Shown here piece by piece: positions 43,535 through 54,777 of a stretch of 64,000 bases of DNA (positions within the stretch are counted from its first letter, which is position 1; each line of letters opens with the position of its first letter). The stretch is from Pollenia angustigena (lineage: Eukaryota > Arthropoda > Insecta > Diptera > Polleniidae), in the NCBI GenBank assembly GCA_930367215.1, contig OV884059.1:27366945-27430944 (forward strand), read 5' to 3'. The notes beneath the pieces were generated by a model, which worked only from the letters and a program-made list of their open reading frames with translations, was not told the DNA's origin and ran no database searches. Made by a program: the position numbers and the translations under genes.

Positions 43535-44750
43535 TACAGATAACTTTACTTACCCTTAGTAGTTAATTTAACCACAAAGTTATCGATTTCTCTGCAAAAT
43601 TATTTAAACTTTTTTGCCTGTAGCTTCCCTTTGTGTTGGTAATTTTTAAATGTCCTGTTTTGTTTTATTTTTTTCCTCAATGTTGTTGTGCCAAGTGTGT
43701 GGCATTAAAAATGTCAGTAATTATTATTGTTGCAGTAGCATGTTAATGATTTGCATGGCTTGTCTTATTTCAATACGGTTGAATAAATTTCAATTTTATG
43801 GAATTTTCCCCTCCACAAAAAGGTTAAAATAAAACTATTGGCCCAACTGTAGGACAAGAGCTAAGAAGAGAAGAGAAAACGAGACAGTATATGATAAAAA
43901 AATAACCAATAATTATAGTAATAATGTAAATATGACCCAAACATATTAAAGGCTTAAGCTAAATTTAAAAAAATCTATACAAAAAACTTCAGTGACTTAA
44001 TATGGAAAATTAAACAAAACTACAGGTAACATAAAGAAAACAAAACAGATTTTTAAAGGCTTTTGCCAGTAAAATTAATTGAAAATACATATTCGCAAAA
44101 AAAGTTTTATAAAAATTTTGTTTAAAGAGTACAAAAAAAAACTGGTTAAAATATGTCTCTACTTTAATAAGTGTTTCAGTTTCAGGCTTGCCATTTAAGT
44201 ACTAAAATCTAGCACTTTTTATTCTAATTTAAATAATTAATATTAACCTAGCACTTTATTTTTTAAATGTAGAACATGTTATCACCAATTTTTAGCCGAT
44301 TTGGCTCCTTTATCTTGTGGCAACACTGGAGTCTTTTATGTTTTAAATTTTTTTTTTCTATATTTTACTTAAATCACTTATACGCCCTTTATTTTAATAA
44401 AATACGTTTTTTGCTATTTGCTTTGTTTTCTTGATTTTTCATTACATTTTTAACATAATTAGTTTTGCAGCAATTAGGGCTTTTTTTCAATTTGCGTTAA
44501 TTGTCATTTTCTTTAGTTTTCTAGGTAGTTTTAGTAGTTTTTTTTTTATGTATTTTATTTAACAAAATAATTGCTTTTGGTTTATTTGAATTCTTAATTA
44601 ATTTGGCATGAATAAGAAAAATCTTCAAAATGCAAAAAAAATTACAAGAACCTTTTTAATTTTTTTTAACAAAATATAATTTAGACAAAATAGTTTCTAA
44701 TATTTTTGCCATTTTAGTTTTATTTCTTTTTAAAATAAATAAATAATTTT
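43535..44750. other. AT-rich intronic sequence
   Basis: No gene recognised. A 60-residue frame at 43650-43832 has no supporting features. Confidence 0.4.
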
Positions 44751-45911
44751 TATTGAAAAGTTATCGATAACTTTAATTTTCTATAAAATAGTTTTCGATA
44801 AATAAACTTTTATATAAACGTTATCGACAATTTTATTGATAAATTAACACTAAAAGAAAGCTAAACGAACTTCTTCATGGAGACTTATTGATAGCTGAAT
44901 TTGTCTCTTTATAACGTTAAAAATAACCTAAATTTAAATGTAAAAGTTATCGATAACTTACATTTTCTATAAAATAATTAGCGACTGCTCAACGTTTCAA
45001 TTGAAAAATATAGATTACGTAACCTCTTTATAAAAATAACCTAAATTTTTCATGTAAAATTTATCGATAACTTTAATTTTCTATAAAATAATTATCGACT
45101 ACTCAACGTATCTATAGAAAAATATAGATTACGTAACCTCTTTATAAAAAACTTATCGATTACGTAAGATTTCTATATAAAAGCTATCGACATTTTAAGA
45201 ATTTTATCGATACAATGACCCCAAACGAGAGTAATTGTTAACTAAAATTTTTTTAATAAGAAAATTCTATAAAAAAAAGTTTTCAAATTTCTCTAGAAAA
45301 GCTATTGACAACTTAACTTTTTATAAAAAACTTATCGATAACTCAAATTTTTTTCAGACAACTTTTGTAGCTTTGTAGCTTGTCGAAATTTTAACTCTTC
45401 TATAGAAACAATATCGATTACGTAACATCTCTATATAAAAGCAATCGACATTTTAAATATTATATAAACATTTTATCGATATATTTAAACAAAACGATAG
45501 CTTAACTTCTTTATAGCTAACTGAAGTTTTTCTATAAAAAAAAGTTATACAATTTCTCTAGAAAAGCTATTCACAACTCAACTTTATATAGAAAACTTAT
45601 CGAAAACTAAACTTTTGCATAGAAAAAAATTGTCGGTTACGTAACTTCTCTATATAAAAGTTATCGATCTACACAAAAGTTATTGACATTTAACATTTTT
45701 TTTTTTTTTTTCGATAAATTTAAACCAAACGATAGCTAAACTTCTTTATAGAAAGTTATTGATAGATGAATTTTTCTCTATAAAACAAGTTATAAAATGT
45801 TTCTAGAAAAGTTATTGACAACTCAACTTTTTATAGAAAAATTATCGATAACTAAACTTTTCTTCAGACAACTAGTCGACAACGGTTTTTTTATAAGTTG
45901 TTTATAAACTA

Positions 45912-46805
45912 AGGGGTGATTTTTTAAGAGCTATAGGAAAGTTAAAAAAAAACACATAAAATTCAGAAAAATGCATGAAATCTTTATTTGAATCGATAGT
46001 ACGGTCCATATAATTTGACTGCGCCTCAAATGGTCCATCCGCTTAGTCCAATTTTGGCCTACTCTTTCCAATATTTCGGCCGGTATCTCATGAATAAATG
46101 CTTCAATGTTGTCTTTCAATGCGTCAATTGAAGCGGGCATGTGTGTATAGACATGAGCTTTAAAATAGCCCCACAAAAAATTGTCTAAAGGCGTAAAATC
46201 GCACGATTTAGGCGGCCTATTGACCGATCCCGAACGTGAAATGAAATGTTCACCGAACTCGCCTCTCAATAAGTCCATTGTTAAGCGTGCAGTGTGGCAT
46301 TTGGCACCGTCTTGTTGAAACCACATGTCATGCAAGTCAAGCTCTTGCATTTTAGGCAAAAAAAAAAGTTGGATATCATCTCACGGTAGCGCTCAACATT
46401 CACAGTTACTTTACGATACGCATCATCTTTGAAGAAGTACGGTCTAATGATGCAACCAGCCAATTAACCGCACCAAACTGTGACTTTTTCTGGATGCATT
46501 GGTAGCTCTTGCCATGCTTCTGGCTGATCTTCACTCCAAAATCGACAATTCTGCTTATTAACGTACCCATTGAGCCAAAAATGAGCTTCGTCGCTGAACA
46601 CAAGAAGCGCGCGATGAACTTTCTTAACAGAGCACGCATTTTGATAATAAAATTCAATAATTTGCAAGCGTTGTTCGTTTGTAAGACGATTCATGGTTAA
46701 ATTATAGACCAAACTGAAGATGTTTGACAGTGAAACAAAACACGAAACGTGCGTCAGCTGTTTTAACCAGTGTTGCCAAAAAGATAATAGCTAAAAAATC
46801 ACCCT
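45912..46805 (-). mobile_element. Tc1/mariner (DD41D-type) element, internally deleted
   Basis: The ends AGGGGTGATTTTTTAAGAGC at 45912 and GCTAAAAAATCACCCT ending at 46805 are flanked by TA (45910-45911, 46806-46807). The 894 bp are almost filled by a broken transposase gene on the - strand. A relative on the + strand is at 58473-59405. Confidence 0.88.
45931..46694 (-). pseudogene. DD41D-type mariner transposase, disrupted
   Basis: Starts at ATG 46694-46692: MNRLTNEQRLQIIEFYYQNA, then RALL is joined in frame to VFSDEAHFWLNGYVNKQNC. The stretch between the N-terminal helix-turn-helix and the first catalytic Asp, about 110-120 residues by family comparison, is missing. Next come QELPMHPEKVTVWCG and a stop near 46481 (a TAA where relatives have Leu-Trp), then IIRPYFFKDDAYRKVTV, a frameshift near 46365 at an A-run, WFQQDGAKCHTA (second Asp), and CDFTPLDNFLWGY (third Asp). 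Spacing between the second and third Asp is 41 residues, as in DD41D (rosa-like) elements. It cannot encode an active enzyme. Confidence 0.88.
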
Positions 46806-46869
46806 TAAGTTCTTTATAAACTAGTAAAGTTATCGATAACTGAATAAAAAAGACATTGATTTCTTTCCT

Positions 46870-47600
46870 ATAGGTTAGTTTAGGTTCAATGGGAAGCCGA
46901 CATGAGGTCTTTATAACAGCCCCATTGTTATACCCGGAACTAGTGACCAGAGTCAGTCCGTGTTCAGCGGATTATTCTCCAGATCAATGATGTTATACGT
47001 AGGCCGTAGGAAAAAGGACAGATTTTTTAAATGTTGGGACTTTTGAGCGCGTAGGAAAAAGAAGGGATTTTTTTGGACTGCGTTAAGACATTTCAAAAAA
47101 GTTTATAACAACACTGCTCTAGACATCACTGCAGCCTTGAACCATTTCGATTCCCTGCAAAATCGATCTAAGTCTTACAAAAGATTAAGCTTCCAAGCAT
47201 GGCAATTCTGGTCTCCCCAAATTTCTCACCTTAAAAACCCCGAGACCAGGGCATTGGCAGAGAAAGTGAAAAACCATTTCCTTCTGCTCCTTATGACGCA
47301 AGTAACACGGGGTGTTACGCCGCTTCATAGCCAGGCCACAAAGTCCTGGCGATCGAACAGGTATTCTCACCCTTTTCACCATCACTAGAGCTCTCCTGTA
47401 CGACTCACGTCTTATAACAGTTCTTAAGCGAGCCAACACTAATGCCGACTAGGACATCAAGGAACATGTCATCCAAGTGGCAGACCTGCTTGCCCAGGCC
47501 GTCTGCAGTTTGGTTTCCCAGGCATTCGCATTACTCTTGAATGTTTCATAATCTCATTTAGAGACATACGGCATTCCACAGTTAAAATAATGTGATGAAG
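46870..47600 (-). pseudogene. LOA-like LINE 3' relic
   Basis: On the - strand: HIILTVECRMSLNEIMKHSR (RNase H region, compare LTVDFRMSLNEVVEH at 30.3 kb), further on LARLRTVIRRESYRRALV, FHFLCQCPGLGVF, and the tail SCRLPIEPKLT. It is the 3' part of an element related to the one at 29952-30933, with many lesions. An unrelated-looking stretch lies at about 47005-47100. It sits within array 2. Confidence 0.65.
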
Positions 47601-47690
47601 ACAACAGGAAGAGATCGATAACTTTTCTATAGATTCACAAAGTTGATTTATAAAGTAATCGAACACTTTTCTTAAGATAAGTAAAGCTAA

Positions 47691-48869
47691 GTTGCAAAGA
47701 GAATATTAAATGTAATTTACTTTTTTTTAATTGTTTCCTTTGTTTAGATTTTTTAAGCTGAATTAGTTTTTTTTATTATTAAATTATCCTTTTCTAATTT
47801 AAAATACTTATTTGTTTTTAAAATTTTTTGAATGAAAAAATTGCTTAAAAACCCCTAAAAAAACTCATACATATTTATCAATGTCATTACAAACATGTAA
47901 TTTTTTTCCTTTTTTGACTTTCTTTTTAACAAAAACGACCTTTATTTATTTTTTGTAACAAAATGTGTGTTATAATATCTTTTTTACTAACTCTTCTAAA
48001 TAAATTAAAAAAAAATATATGCATGGAACATTAAATTCAACTTAATACTGCGAAAAATTGGTACAATTTTTTTGAAGCCACAACAAAAAAAAAGAACTCG
48101 CATCTAAAAAGAATTAGAAAAAAGCAAGCAAAAATTATTTACATACATACACATTGAAAACTTTTTAGAAAAATGTATTCAATATGAAACATTTCCATCC
48201 CACTGCGGCAATTCTGACAGCAAAAAATCATGGCAAAACATGTTAAAAATAAATAAAAACAAAACCCATAAAACATGTTTCGCAAAAAGCTCCTGCACAT
48301 TTATACACACACACTTTCTTGCACAAACTCTCTCCATTTTAAATAAACCGTACGAAGAAGAACAAGAATTACACTTTAGTAAACAACATCAATGTTGCAT
48401 TAAAAAATAATTTTCAATACCACACACACACACACACACACATGCAAACAAACACCCACCTTCTATACACTCAAATGCACAAAACATAACAAATGAGTGG
48501 TGAGCAGCAGGAGACGAAGAAGAATAGCAAGAGTTGTATAACCAGTTGGGTGAGCGAAGTGAGTGGGTGAGAGGGTGAGAAAATATGTGAAAATTTACAT
48601 TTTACTAATAACAACAACAAAAACAGCAATGCTTAAAGCTTGGTTTAAACTGGTTGTTGAGCAAAAACCCACGTACGAATTTTTTTGTATGTATGTATGT
48701 GTAAATATATTTGGATTTTTTAGTTGTTGCTGCTGTTGTTGTTTTATGCAGACATTTATATTCATCATACGCATATGGTTGTTGCTGTTGTTTTGTTTAA
48801 AACGTATAAATCTAAAGCAAGCAAGTGCATGTAAAAAATATTAGAAGCATTCAAGACATATAAAGACAT
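47691..48869. other. Intronic sequence with microsatellites
   Basis: No gene. (CA)n at about 48420-48442, and TTGTTGCTG-type repeats at 48725-48795. The 93-residue frame at 48563 is built on these repeats. Confidence 0.5.
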
Positions 48870-48871
48870 TA

Positions 48872-50049
48872 GAGCGGGTCGATTTTTTTTTCGAAAAATC
48901 GCATATGCGGAAAATGTTCTACGGATCATTTTGAGAAACTTTGCTTAAGAAAGTATGGGTCTAAAACCGATTTGGATGCCGCGATTTTTAAGGGGAAATT
49001 TAGTTTTAGGTAGTATAAAAAATTGTATCAAATATGTTTACATAGAAGTAAATTACATGTACAAAACTTATATTTTTAGCTTTTTGACAATAATTGGAAG
49101 GTTTAATTTTTTGAAAAGTGGTACAGTGGTTTCCCGGTATTACGAACGATATGACACATTCGATTTTTACGATCGTAACATCAGTGCAATCAGCGAGTAA
49201 AAACCTTGAAGAGTGTAAAAAAAAAATTTCCTCTGTATATTAAATTAATGAAATTTTCGCATTTGAAAACGCAAAAATGTAATATTTATCAATTCGCAAA
49301 CTTTAAGAGTACTTTTATTTTGAAATAAAATTTTACACATGTTTTTTCTTTAAAGAAATTGAAAAACTTTTTTGAAAACTATTCTGAAGTTTTAAAAAAG
49401 AAATCGCTTCCAGCGTTAACGAAAAGTAAGACCAGAGTAACGGAAAAAAATCGTGAAAGTATTATGGCTGTGACTGATGTTAGTCGAAAAAAAAATCCAC
49501 GCTTGGAAAGCAGGCAGGACTTAAAAACTTAGTTATTTAGTTCTTTTTTCAAATCTAGAAACTAACTTTGTATTAATAACAATACACTTAAAATTTATTT
49601 TATTCTTTCTGATTTTATTGCTAAATTAATAACTGCAAATAAAACAATAAATCGTAGAAAACTTAAAGGATAATTTTAGTTTTATTTCAATATATGGTCA
49701 ACAAACAAAAGTATACCTTTCCCTCGATTAACACCTTAAAAAAAGTATTGTGTAAATCGAGGGATAAGTGTACTTTAAAAATAAGAAGTAAAAACAAAGG
49801 GTTTAGAAGAAAACTTAGCGTTTTTTTAACCTCAGTGGGTCCCTCACACTCATAAATAAGCTATCTGTTTAAGTTTTTCTAACAAAATTTTCTATAACCT
49901 GAATATGAAACTTCCCTTTAAAAATCGCGGCATCCGAATCGATTTTACACACATAGTTTCTTAGGCAAATTTTCTTAGAATTGTTCGTAGATTACTTCCC
50001 GCATATGCGATTTTTTCATTTTTTCCGTCCCATACAAATTGACCCGCTC
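48872..50049. mobile_element. 1178 bp TA-flanked element with ~135 bp inverted ends
   Basis: GAGCGGGTCGATTTTTTTTT at 48872 and the complement of GAGCGGGTCAATTTGTATGG ending at 50049, flanked by TA (48870-48871, 50050-50051). The inverted ends align for about 135 bp, through AAAATCGCATATGCGG and GGATGCCGCGATTTTTAA. About 647 bp of the interior is a second, later element (49124-49770). No transposase was recognised in the outer element. Confidence 0.85.
49124..49770 (+). mobile_element. Possible pogo/Tigger-like element nested in the former
   Basis: CAGTGGTTTCCCGGTATTAC at 49124 and GGGATAAGTG ending at 49770, flanked by TA (49122-49123, 49771-49772). Short CA.T...CCC ends with a TA duplication suggest the pogo group. 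Near the right end TCCCTCGATTAACAC and GTGTAAATCGAGGGA form a hairpin (about 49722-49765). A short + strand reading near 49380-49520 (KKKSLPALTKSKTRVTEKN) could be a transposase tail, but this is weak. Confidence 0.45.
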
Positions 50050-50051
50050 TA

Positions 50052-51258
50052 AAAGACATGCACACTCATGTATATACATACATACACACGCACATATACT
50101 TCTTCATGTAAAGCGGAAATACATGCCAGAGGTGTTTTTTTCATCTTCAAATATAAAATAACCTTTTTTCTTTTTGTTATCTAGTTTCTTTGATTGTTTT
50201 TTTTTTTTTTTGCTTTCTTTCTTTCCTGTTTAAACGTGAAACAAACTTTTAAGCCTTTTGAGAAATCAACAAAAACAAAAAAACAAACAAATTCAAAATT
50301 AATTTTTCCTTGTACGTCATTATTATCATCATTTAGCCTGAAACTAAGATGAAATGAACATAAATTTCCCGCTTTCTTTGTTTTACTTAAATTAGACAAA
50401 CCAAAAAATAAAAAAGAAAAGCCATATTTCAATAACTATTTTAAAAGATGTAAGCCCCAAATAACATTTTAAAGAAAAAAAAAAACACAAAAAAAATTAA
50501 AAATTAAAAATTATTCCTTTAACTTAAAGGCTTTTATTCATTTTAAAAGCATATTCTTAGGCTTATTTCAATCTAACTAAAGTAAAGCATACCTTTTAGG
50601 CTTTTTTTTTATTATTATTTAATTACAAAAAATGTTCTTTAATTGCTAATAAATTGTTAATTAAAATTTGCTTAAAAAGATTTTTTTTAGCTACAAAACT
50701 TAAAATAAAACTCCATTCCTTAGCCCTGATGTTTCCTAACAAATGTTTAATTTCAGGCAACAGTTTTCTTCTGCTCTATAGGAAATTTCATCAGAAAATT
50801 TTTGTTAAACAAAAGAAGAAGAAAATTGTAATAATTGTAATGAAAAGTTTTATATTTCATTTTATATATAACCATAAGCACCTTGATTTTTTTTGTACAA
50901 GAAATTGTCAAAAACGAACAAGAGGAAGAGCAAAATGTGCAACGGATGCAAAAGTCATTTCCTTATTTAAATATTGTTGCAACAATAATTCAAGTTAAAA
51001 AATAAAATACAAATATTAAGAAACAATAAGAGCAAAAAAGAAGAAATTAACAAAAAACAAGCTACAAAATATACACACAGTTTGTAATAAAATGAAAAAT
51101 TTTATTTATTTACCAAAAAAACACAAAAAGTAGTTTGTTTGCTTTTTCTTTCCTTTGAAGTTAAATAACAAATAATAATTAAAATATATTTTAATACAAA
51201 ACAACAAAACTTTGCTTTAAATTCAAGCAAAATATACATTAATTAAACGAGCTACATC
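50052..51258. other. AT-rich intronic sequence
   Basis: No supported gene. T/A homopolymers are frequent. The 16-nt motif appears twice on the + strand: AAGCATATTCTTAGGCTT at about 50547 and AAGCATACCTTTTAGGC at about 50585. Confidence 0.45.
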
Positions 51259-51600
51259 AGGAGTGGGCAAGCGTGCAATCGCGATCGACCGGTAGATCTC
51301 ACGCTATTCGACAGTCGACCACAGGTATAATTTACTTATTTAATAAAAAAAAAGCTACCGATAGCTTGACTTTTCTAAAGAAAAACTATAGATCAACGAT
51401 CATCACGCTATGCCCCCGGGGGCCGAGCACTTTTCGTGAATTTCACACACATAACACGAAGGTTAACGAAACAATTGTAAAAAGCCATAATTTCATTCAG
51501 TTGTATGCTAGCTTTCAAACAAGCAGGTCATCGTCGCTTTTGTTGTTAAAAAACAAGAACAAAACACATAGTTAATGTCTTAAACGAGTAAATTTATTTT
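51259..51600. mobile_element. hAT-like element left end (fragment)
   Basis: CAGGAGTGGGCAAGCGTG at 51259 resembles hAT ends of the CAGGGGTGGGCAA type and is followed by a GC-rich GATCGACCGGTAGATC stretch unlike the intron. No matching right end (TTGCCCACTCCTG) was found, so only a fragment remains. The 100-residue frame across it has no recognisable domain. Confidence 0.45.
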
Positions 51601-51689
51601 CCTCTCTTTTCTAGAATTGGTGTTTCATTGCACACAATATGCACTCACCACTACATACACATTTTTAGCTGTCTCTCTTTGTGATGACC

Positions 51690-52420
51690 GCTGCAATATA
51701 TAACATGACTTTTCTATAGAGAAGCTATTGACATCATGACTTTCCTATAAAAAAAAACTATCGATAAAATAGCATTTTTCTAGCAAAGCTATCTATAACA
51801 TTACTTTTCTATTGAAAAGCTATCGATAAAATTACTTTCCTATAGAAAAGCTATCGATAACATGACTTTTATAAATAAAAGCTATCTATGAAATGACATT
51901 TATTAAGATAAGCTATCGATTACATGACTTTTCTATAGAAAAGCTATCGATTAATTTACTTTTCTATAGAAAAGCTATCGATAAATTTACATTTCTATAG
52001 AAAAGCTATCGATAAAAAGTCTTTTCTATAGAAAAGCTATCGATAAAAAGTCTTTTCTATAGAAAAGCTATCGATAACATGACTTTTGTACAGAAAAGCT
52101 ATCGATAACATGACTGCTCTATGGAAAAGCTATCGATAAAATGATATTTTTATAGAAAAGTTATCGATAACATGACTTCTCTTAAGAAAAGCTATCGATA
52201 ACATAACTGTTCTATAGAAAAGCTATCGATAAAATTATATTTCTATTGAAAAGCTATCGGTAACATGACTTTTCTAAAGAAAAGCTATCGATTACAAGAC
52301 TTTTCTATTAACAAGTTATCGATAACATGACTGTTTTATAGAAAAGCTATCGTTAACAATACTTTTTGCTGAAAAATTACTGAGAGCTAAACTTTTTAAC
52401 TTAAACTTATCGATAGCTTC
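51690..52420. repeat. 31 bp tandem array (array 3) with TATCGATA in most units
   Basis: The unit is close to TTTTCTATAGAAAAGCTATC then GATAACATGAC, 31 bp. TATCGATA falls at 51976, 52007 and 52038, exactly 31 bp apart, and about fourteen perfect copies are seen by eye across the array. The units share the TTTTCTATAGAAAAG and TATCG core with array 1. It is non-coding and ends against a Jockey fragment. Confidence 0.92.
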
Positions 52421-52538
52421 AACGTTTCATTGAATTTACTGTTAAAATATTGCTATGCACCCTTCATCGATGTTTCGCAAGCTTTTAATAAACTCTCACA
52501 TGAAGGCTTATTACATAACTTGAAGCTTAACTTAATAC

Positions 52539-52984
52539 TTTGTGTTTTTCGGTGTATGGTCCCACTCAAACCCTTATGGAGCCCAACCAAAAAGTCCGAT
52601 CGAAATAAATGGCATATCTCATATAAAATTCCGTTTTTTTTTTAAATACGTAAAAACTGATGGACGCCGAATATAGTGCGTGAGCAATGAAGATAAAAAT
52701 ATTGTCGTTCCACAAAATCCTTAATAAAAACTTTATTTTTCATCCGATAAAACATTCCAGATCTTTACTATAACGTAGAAAAAAAAAACGAAATAAAAAT
52801 GAAAAATTTTGAAAAAAACGTCAACAATAGGCAAATTTTGAATTTCTTATCAGATAGACATTTTCAGCATATCGACGGAAAAGGCATTCAATTACCTTTC
52901 CAACGATATGGCGTTTGTTTCGATCGGACTTTTTGGTTGGGCTCCACAAGGGTTTGATTGGGACCATATACGGAAAAACACAAA
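52539..52984. mobile_element. 446 bp inverted-repeat element inside Jockey copy 4
   Basis: TTTGTGTTTTTCGGTGTATG at 52539 is mirrored by the complement of TTTGTGTTTTTCCGTATATG ending at 52984. Inverted similarity runs about 85 bp, through GAGCCCAACCAAAAAGTCCG. Flanking TAC/GTAC may be part of the ends or of the duplication. It is non-coding. Confidence 0.75.
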
Positions 52985-53355
52985 AGTACCGTTATCTAAA
53001 AAACGGTACTTAGAAGAAAAAGATTACAGCGTTTTTCGTGTTCAGGTGGTCCCAATTAACTTATCTAGGCATGTGGCGTTCTTGGTATTTTTCCAAATTA
53101 AAAATTTGTAAAGCAGTGTTATTAATGAAGTCGATTTTTCAAGTTCTTCTCAGCCAATTGGAGCTGGAGTTCCACAATGCAGCATGTTGAGTCCCCTATT
53201 ACACCTAATAATTACTTCGGACGCTCAAACAAATAACGACGCCCAAACTTCAACATTTGCGGATGATACAGCTTTTCAAAGCGTACACGAAAACCCTCAT
53301 GAGGCATCTCGTTATTTACAGGATCATATATTTGAACTGGAAAAGTGGTTTAAAC

Positions 53356-53919
53356 CAATGTTCGAAAATAAACACTAAATATCGCTCCTTAGTGTTCGGT
53401 ACGATAGATTTGTGGAAAACACAAAAGCTTATAGTGTTTGTGTAGAAAATCATTAAAATAATAACGTTTCCCTAATAGTCATCTTTCGAACACAAAAAAA
53501 AATACTGTTGTAATCAAACCCAACAAACTTCATTGTGTACGGTTCGGCTCATAAATGTTCGTCCCTTTTGGCTGGTAAAAAAACCCAAACACTTCTAACA
53601 AAAACAAAATACACAAACGAAAAAAAGAAAAAGCCAGCAAAATAATTTTACACAAACAAAACTTATCGTGGTGCGGTCGTTGCTAAAATGTTTTTGTTTG
53701 TTAATTTCTTTATCAATGTAAAAAAGAAACATTATAGAACATTAAAATATAATGTTTGTCTACAGTATCACTACAATTGTTATGTTTTTCGTTAAAAAAC
53801 AGAACAATAAATAATGTTCGTCTCTTTCTTGAAAATAGTTACGAGCGGTATTAAGGGTTATGTTCGTCGACACAATCACAAAATAAAAATAGATATCGTT
53901 CTTGGGTGTGTGAGCACTG
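53356..53919. mobile_element. 564 bp non-autonomous hAT element, copy 2
   Basis: CAATGTTCGAAAATAAACAC at 53356 to GAGCACTG ending at 53919, flanked by the exact 8 bp duplication GTTTAAAC (53348-53355, 53920-53927). The relative at 2669-3267 has the right end CGAACACTG, giving the consensus ends CAGTG...CACTG of hAT type. Target: an old Jockey fragment. Confidence 0.88.
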
Positions 53920-54017
53920 GTTTAAACAGTAGAATGATGGCGGCCACACTCGCTTATTGCGAAGAGATACAGCAGGACTCATCCAATAAGAAGAGCGTTA
54001 AGCACTTATTGGTTTAG

Positions 54018-54775
54018 CGCATATGCCAAAAAATCGTAGTGTGGGAAACGACAATGAAGGTTTACATTAAGTTTCAACGCTGCTTCGGGCATTTGTTTTG
54101 AAGAAAAATGAGAATTTTTGGAACATTCATGAACGGATTTAGTACATATTATTGAAAATTAAAACTATTGTTTTGTGCCGCATTCGCCACTGTTCTCAAT
54201 TTATATCTAAAAAGTAATTTTTTGTGCGTATGCAGCGTATGTTTTGAGTTTGATATTTTATTTTGCTTTAACTACTTTTATTTTTACGGCAATGAAGTGA
54301 TATTTTATTTTGCTTTAACTACTTTTATTTTTACGGCAATGAAGTGAAGCAAAAGTAGAATTTATTTTCTTGTTGACACTTTGCTTTCGCTTTAACAACT
54401 TGTTTTTCTTATGACAATGAAGCAAAGCAAGAGTGAAATTAATTTTTTTTGATTTCTGTATGAGGAATTTGCAGCATTTGCCAAACAGTGGCGTGTAAAG
54501 AAACAAAATTTAATAAACTTTAAAATAGTTGATATGGAGCAAAATTAAAACTTTAACAAATTTAGTAACCACGATTTCCGTGTGACGTGCTTAATTCCCA
54601 GTTTTTCATATTTGATAAATACACTGAAATTCATTGTTGAGGGAAAGCTAGCTTCTATGCGCATTTCACTGGTTGCTTAGGCCAGCTCATCAGGAAACCT
54701 TTTCCAAAGATTTTAGAAAAGCCAAAAATATTAAACAAATAAAATCCTAAAGCGAATAAGAATTATAAACACTCT
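54018..54775. other. Intronic sequence
   Basis: No gene. An exact 47 bp tandem doublet is listed separately. A third, diverged copy (TTTGCTTTCGCTTTAACAAC) follows. Confidence 0.5.
54254..54347. repeat. 47 bp exact tandem doublet
   Basis: The 47 bp unit starting TATTTTATTTTGCTTTAACT and ending GGCAATGAAGTGA occurs at 54254-54300 and again at 54301-54347 without a mismatch, followed by a degenerate third copy to about 54425. Confidence 0.9.
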
Positions 54776-54777
54776 TA

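Larger units (their letters stand above)
44751..47690. repeat. Degenerate array related to the 31 bp arrays (array 2)
   Basis: Loose repeats of AAAGTTATCGATAACTTTAA, TTTTCTATAAAA and ATAGATTACGTAACCTC. A higher-order unit of about 120 bp is visible: about 44925-45023 recurs at about 45040-45145. The array is interrupted by a mariner element (45912-46805) and by a LINE relic (about 46870-47600), after which array-like GATCGATAACTTTTCTATAG resumes to about 47690. Confidence 0.75.
52445..54017 (+). pseudogene. Jockey-type LINE fragments (copy 4) with nested elements
   Basis: Three pieces of the same LINE lie in order: CTTCATCGATGTTTCGCAAG at 52460 (DVSQAF region), 53118-53355 (GVPQ, FADDTAF, readable as STFADDTAFQSVHENPHEAS), and 53928-54017 (GGCGGCCACACTCGC, the C-terminal end). 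The first gap holds an inverted-repeat element (52539-52984). The second junction holds a hAT element (53356-53919), and about 500 bp of LINE is also missing there. Substitutions such as GGC to TGC in GVPQG show that it is old. Confidence 0.8.

Noticed and set aside
44175..44335. Possible hAT MITE (CAGTTTCAGGCTTGCCA to TGGCAACACTGG)
   Set aside because: The ends match poorly and no 8 bp duplication is visible.
51273..51575. 100-residue frame next to the hAT-like end
   Set aside because: No BED zinc finger or transposase block; it runs through simple and repeat-derived sequence.
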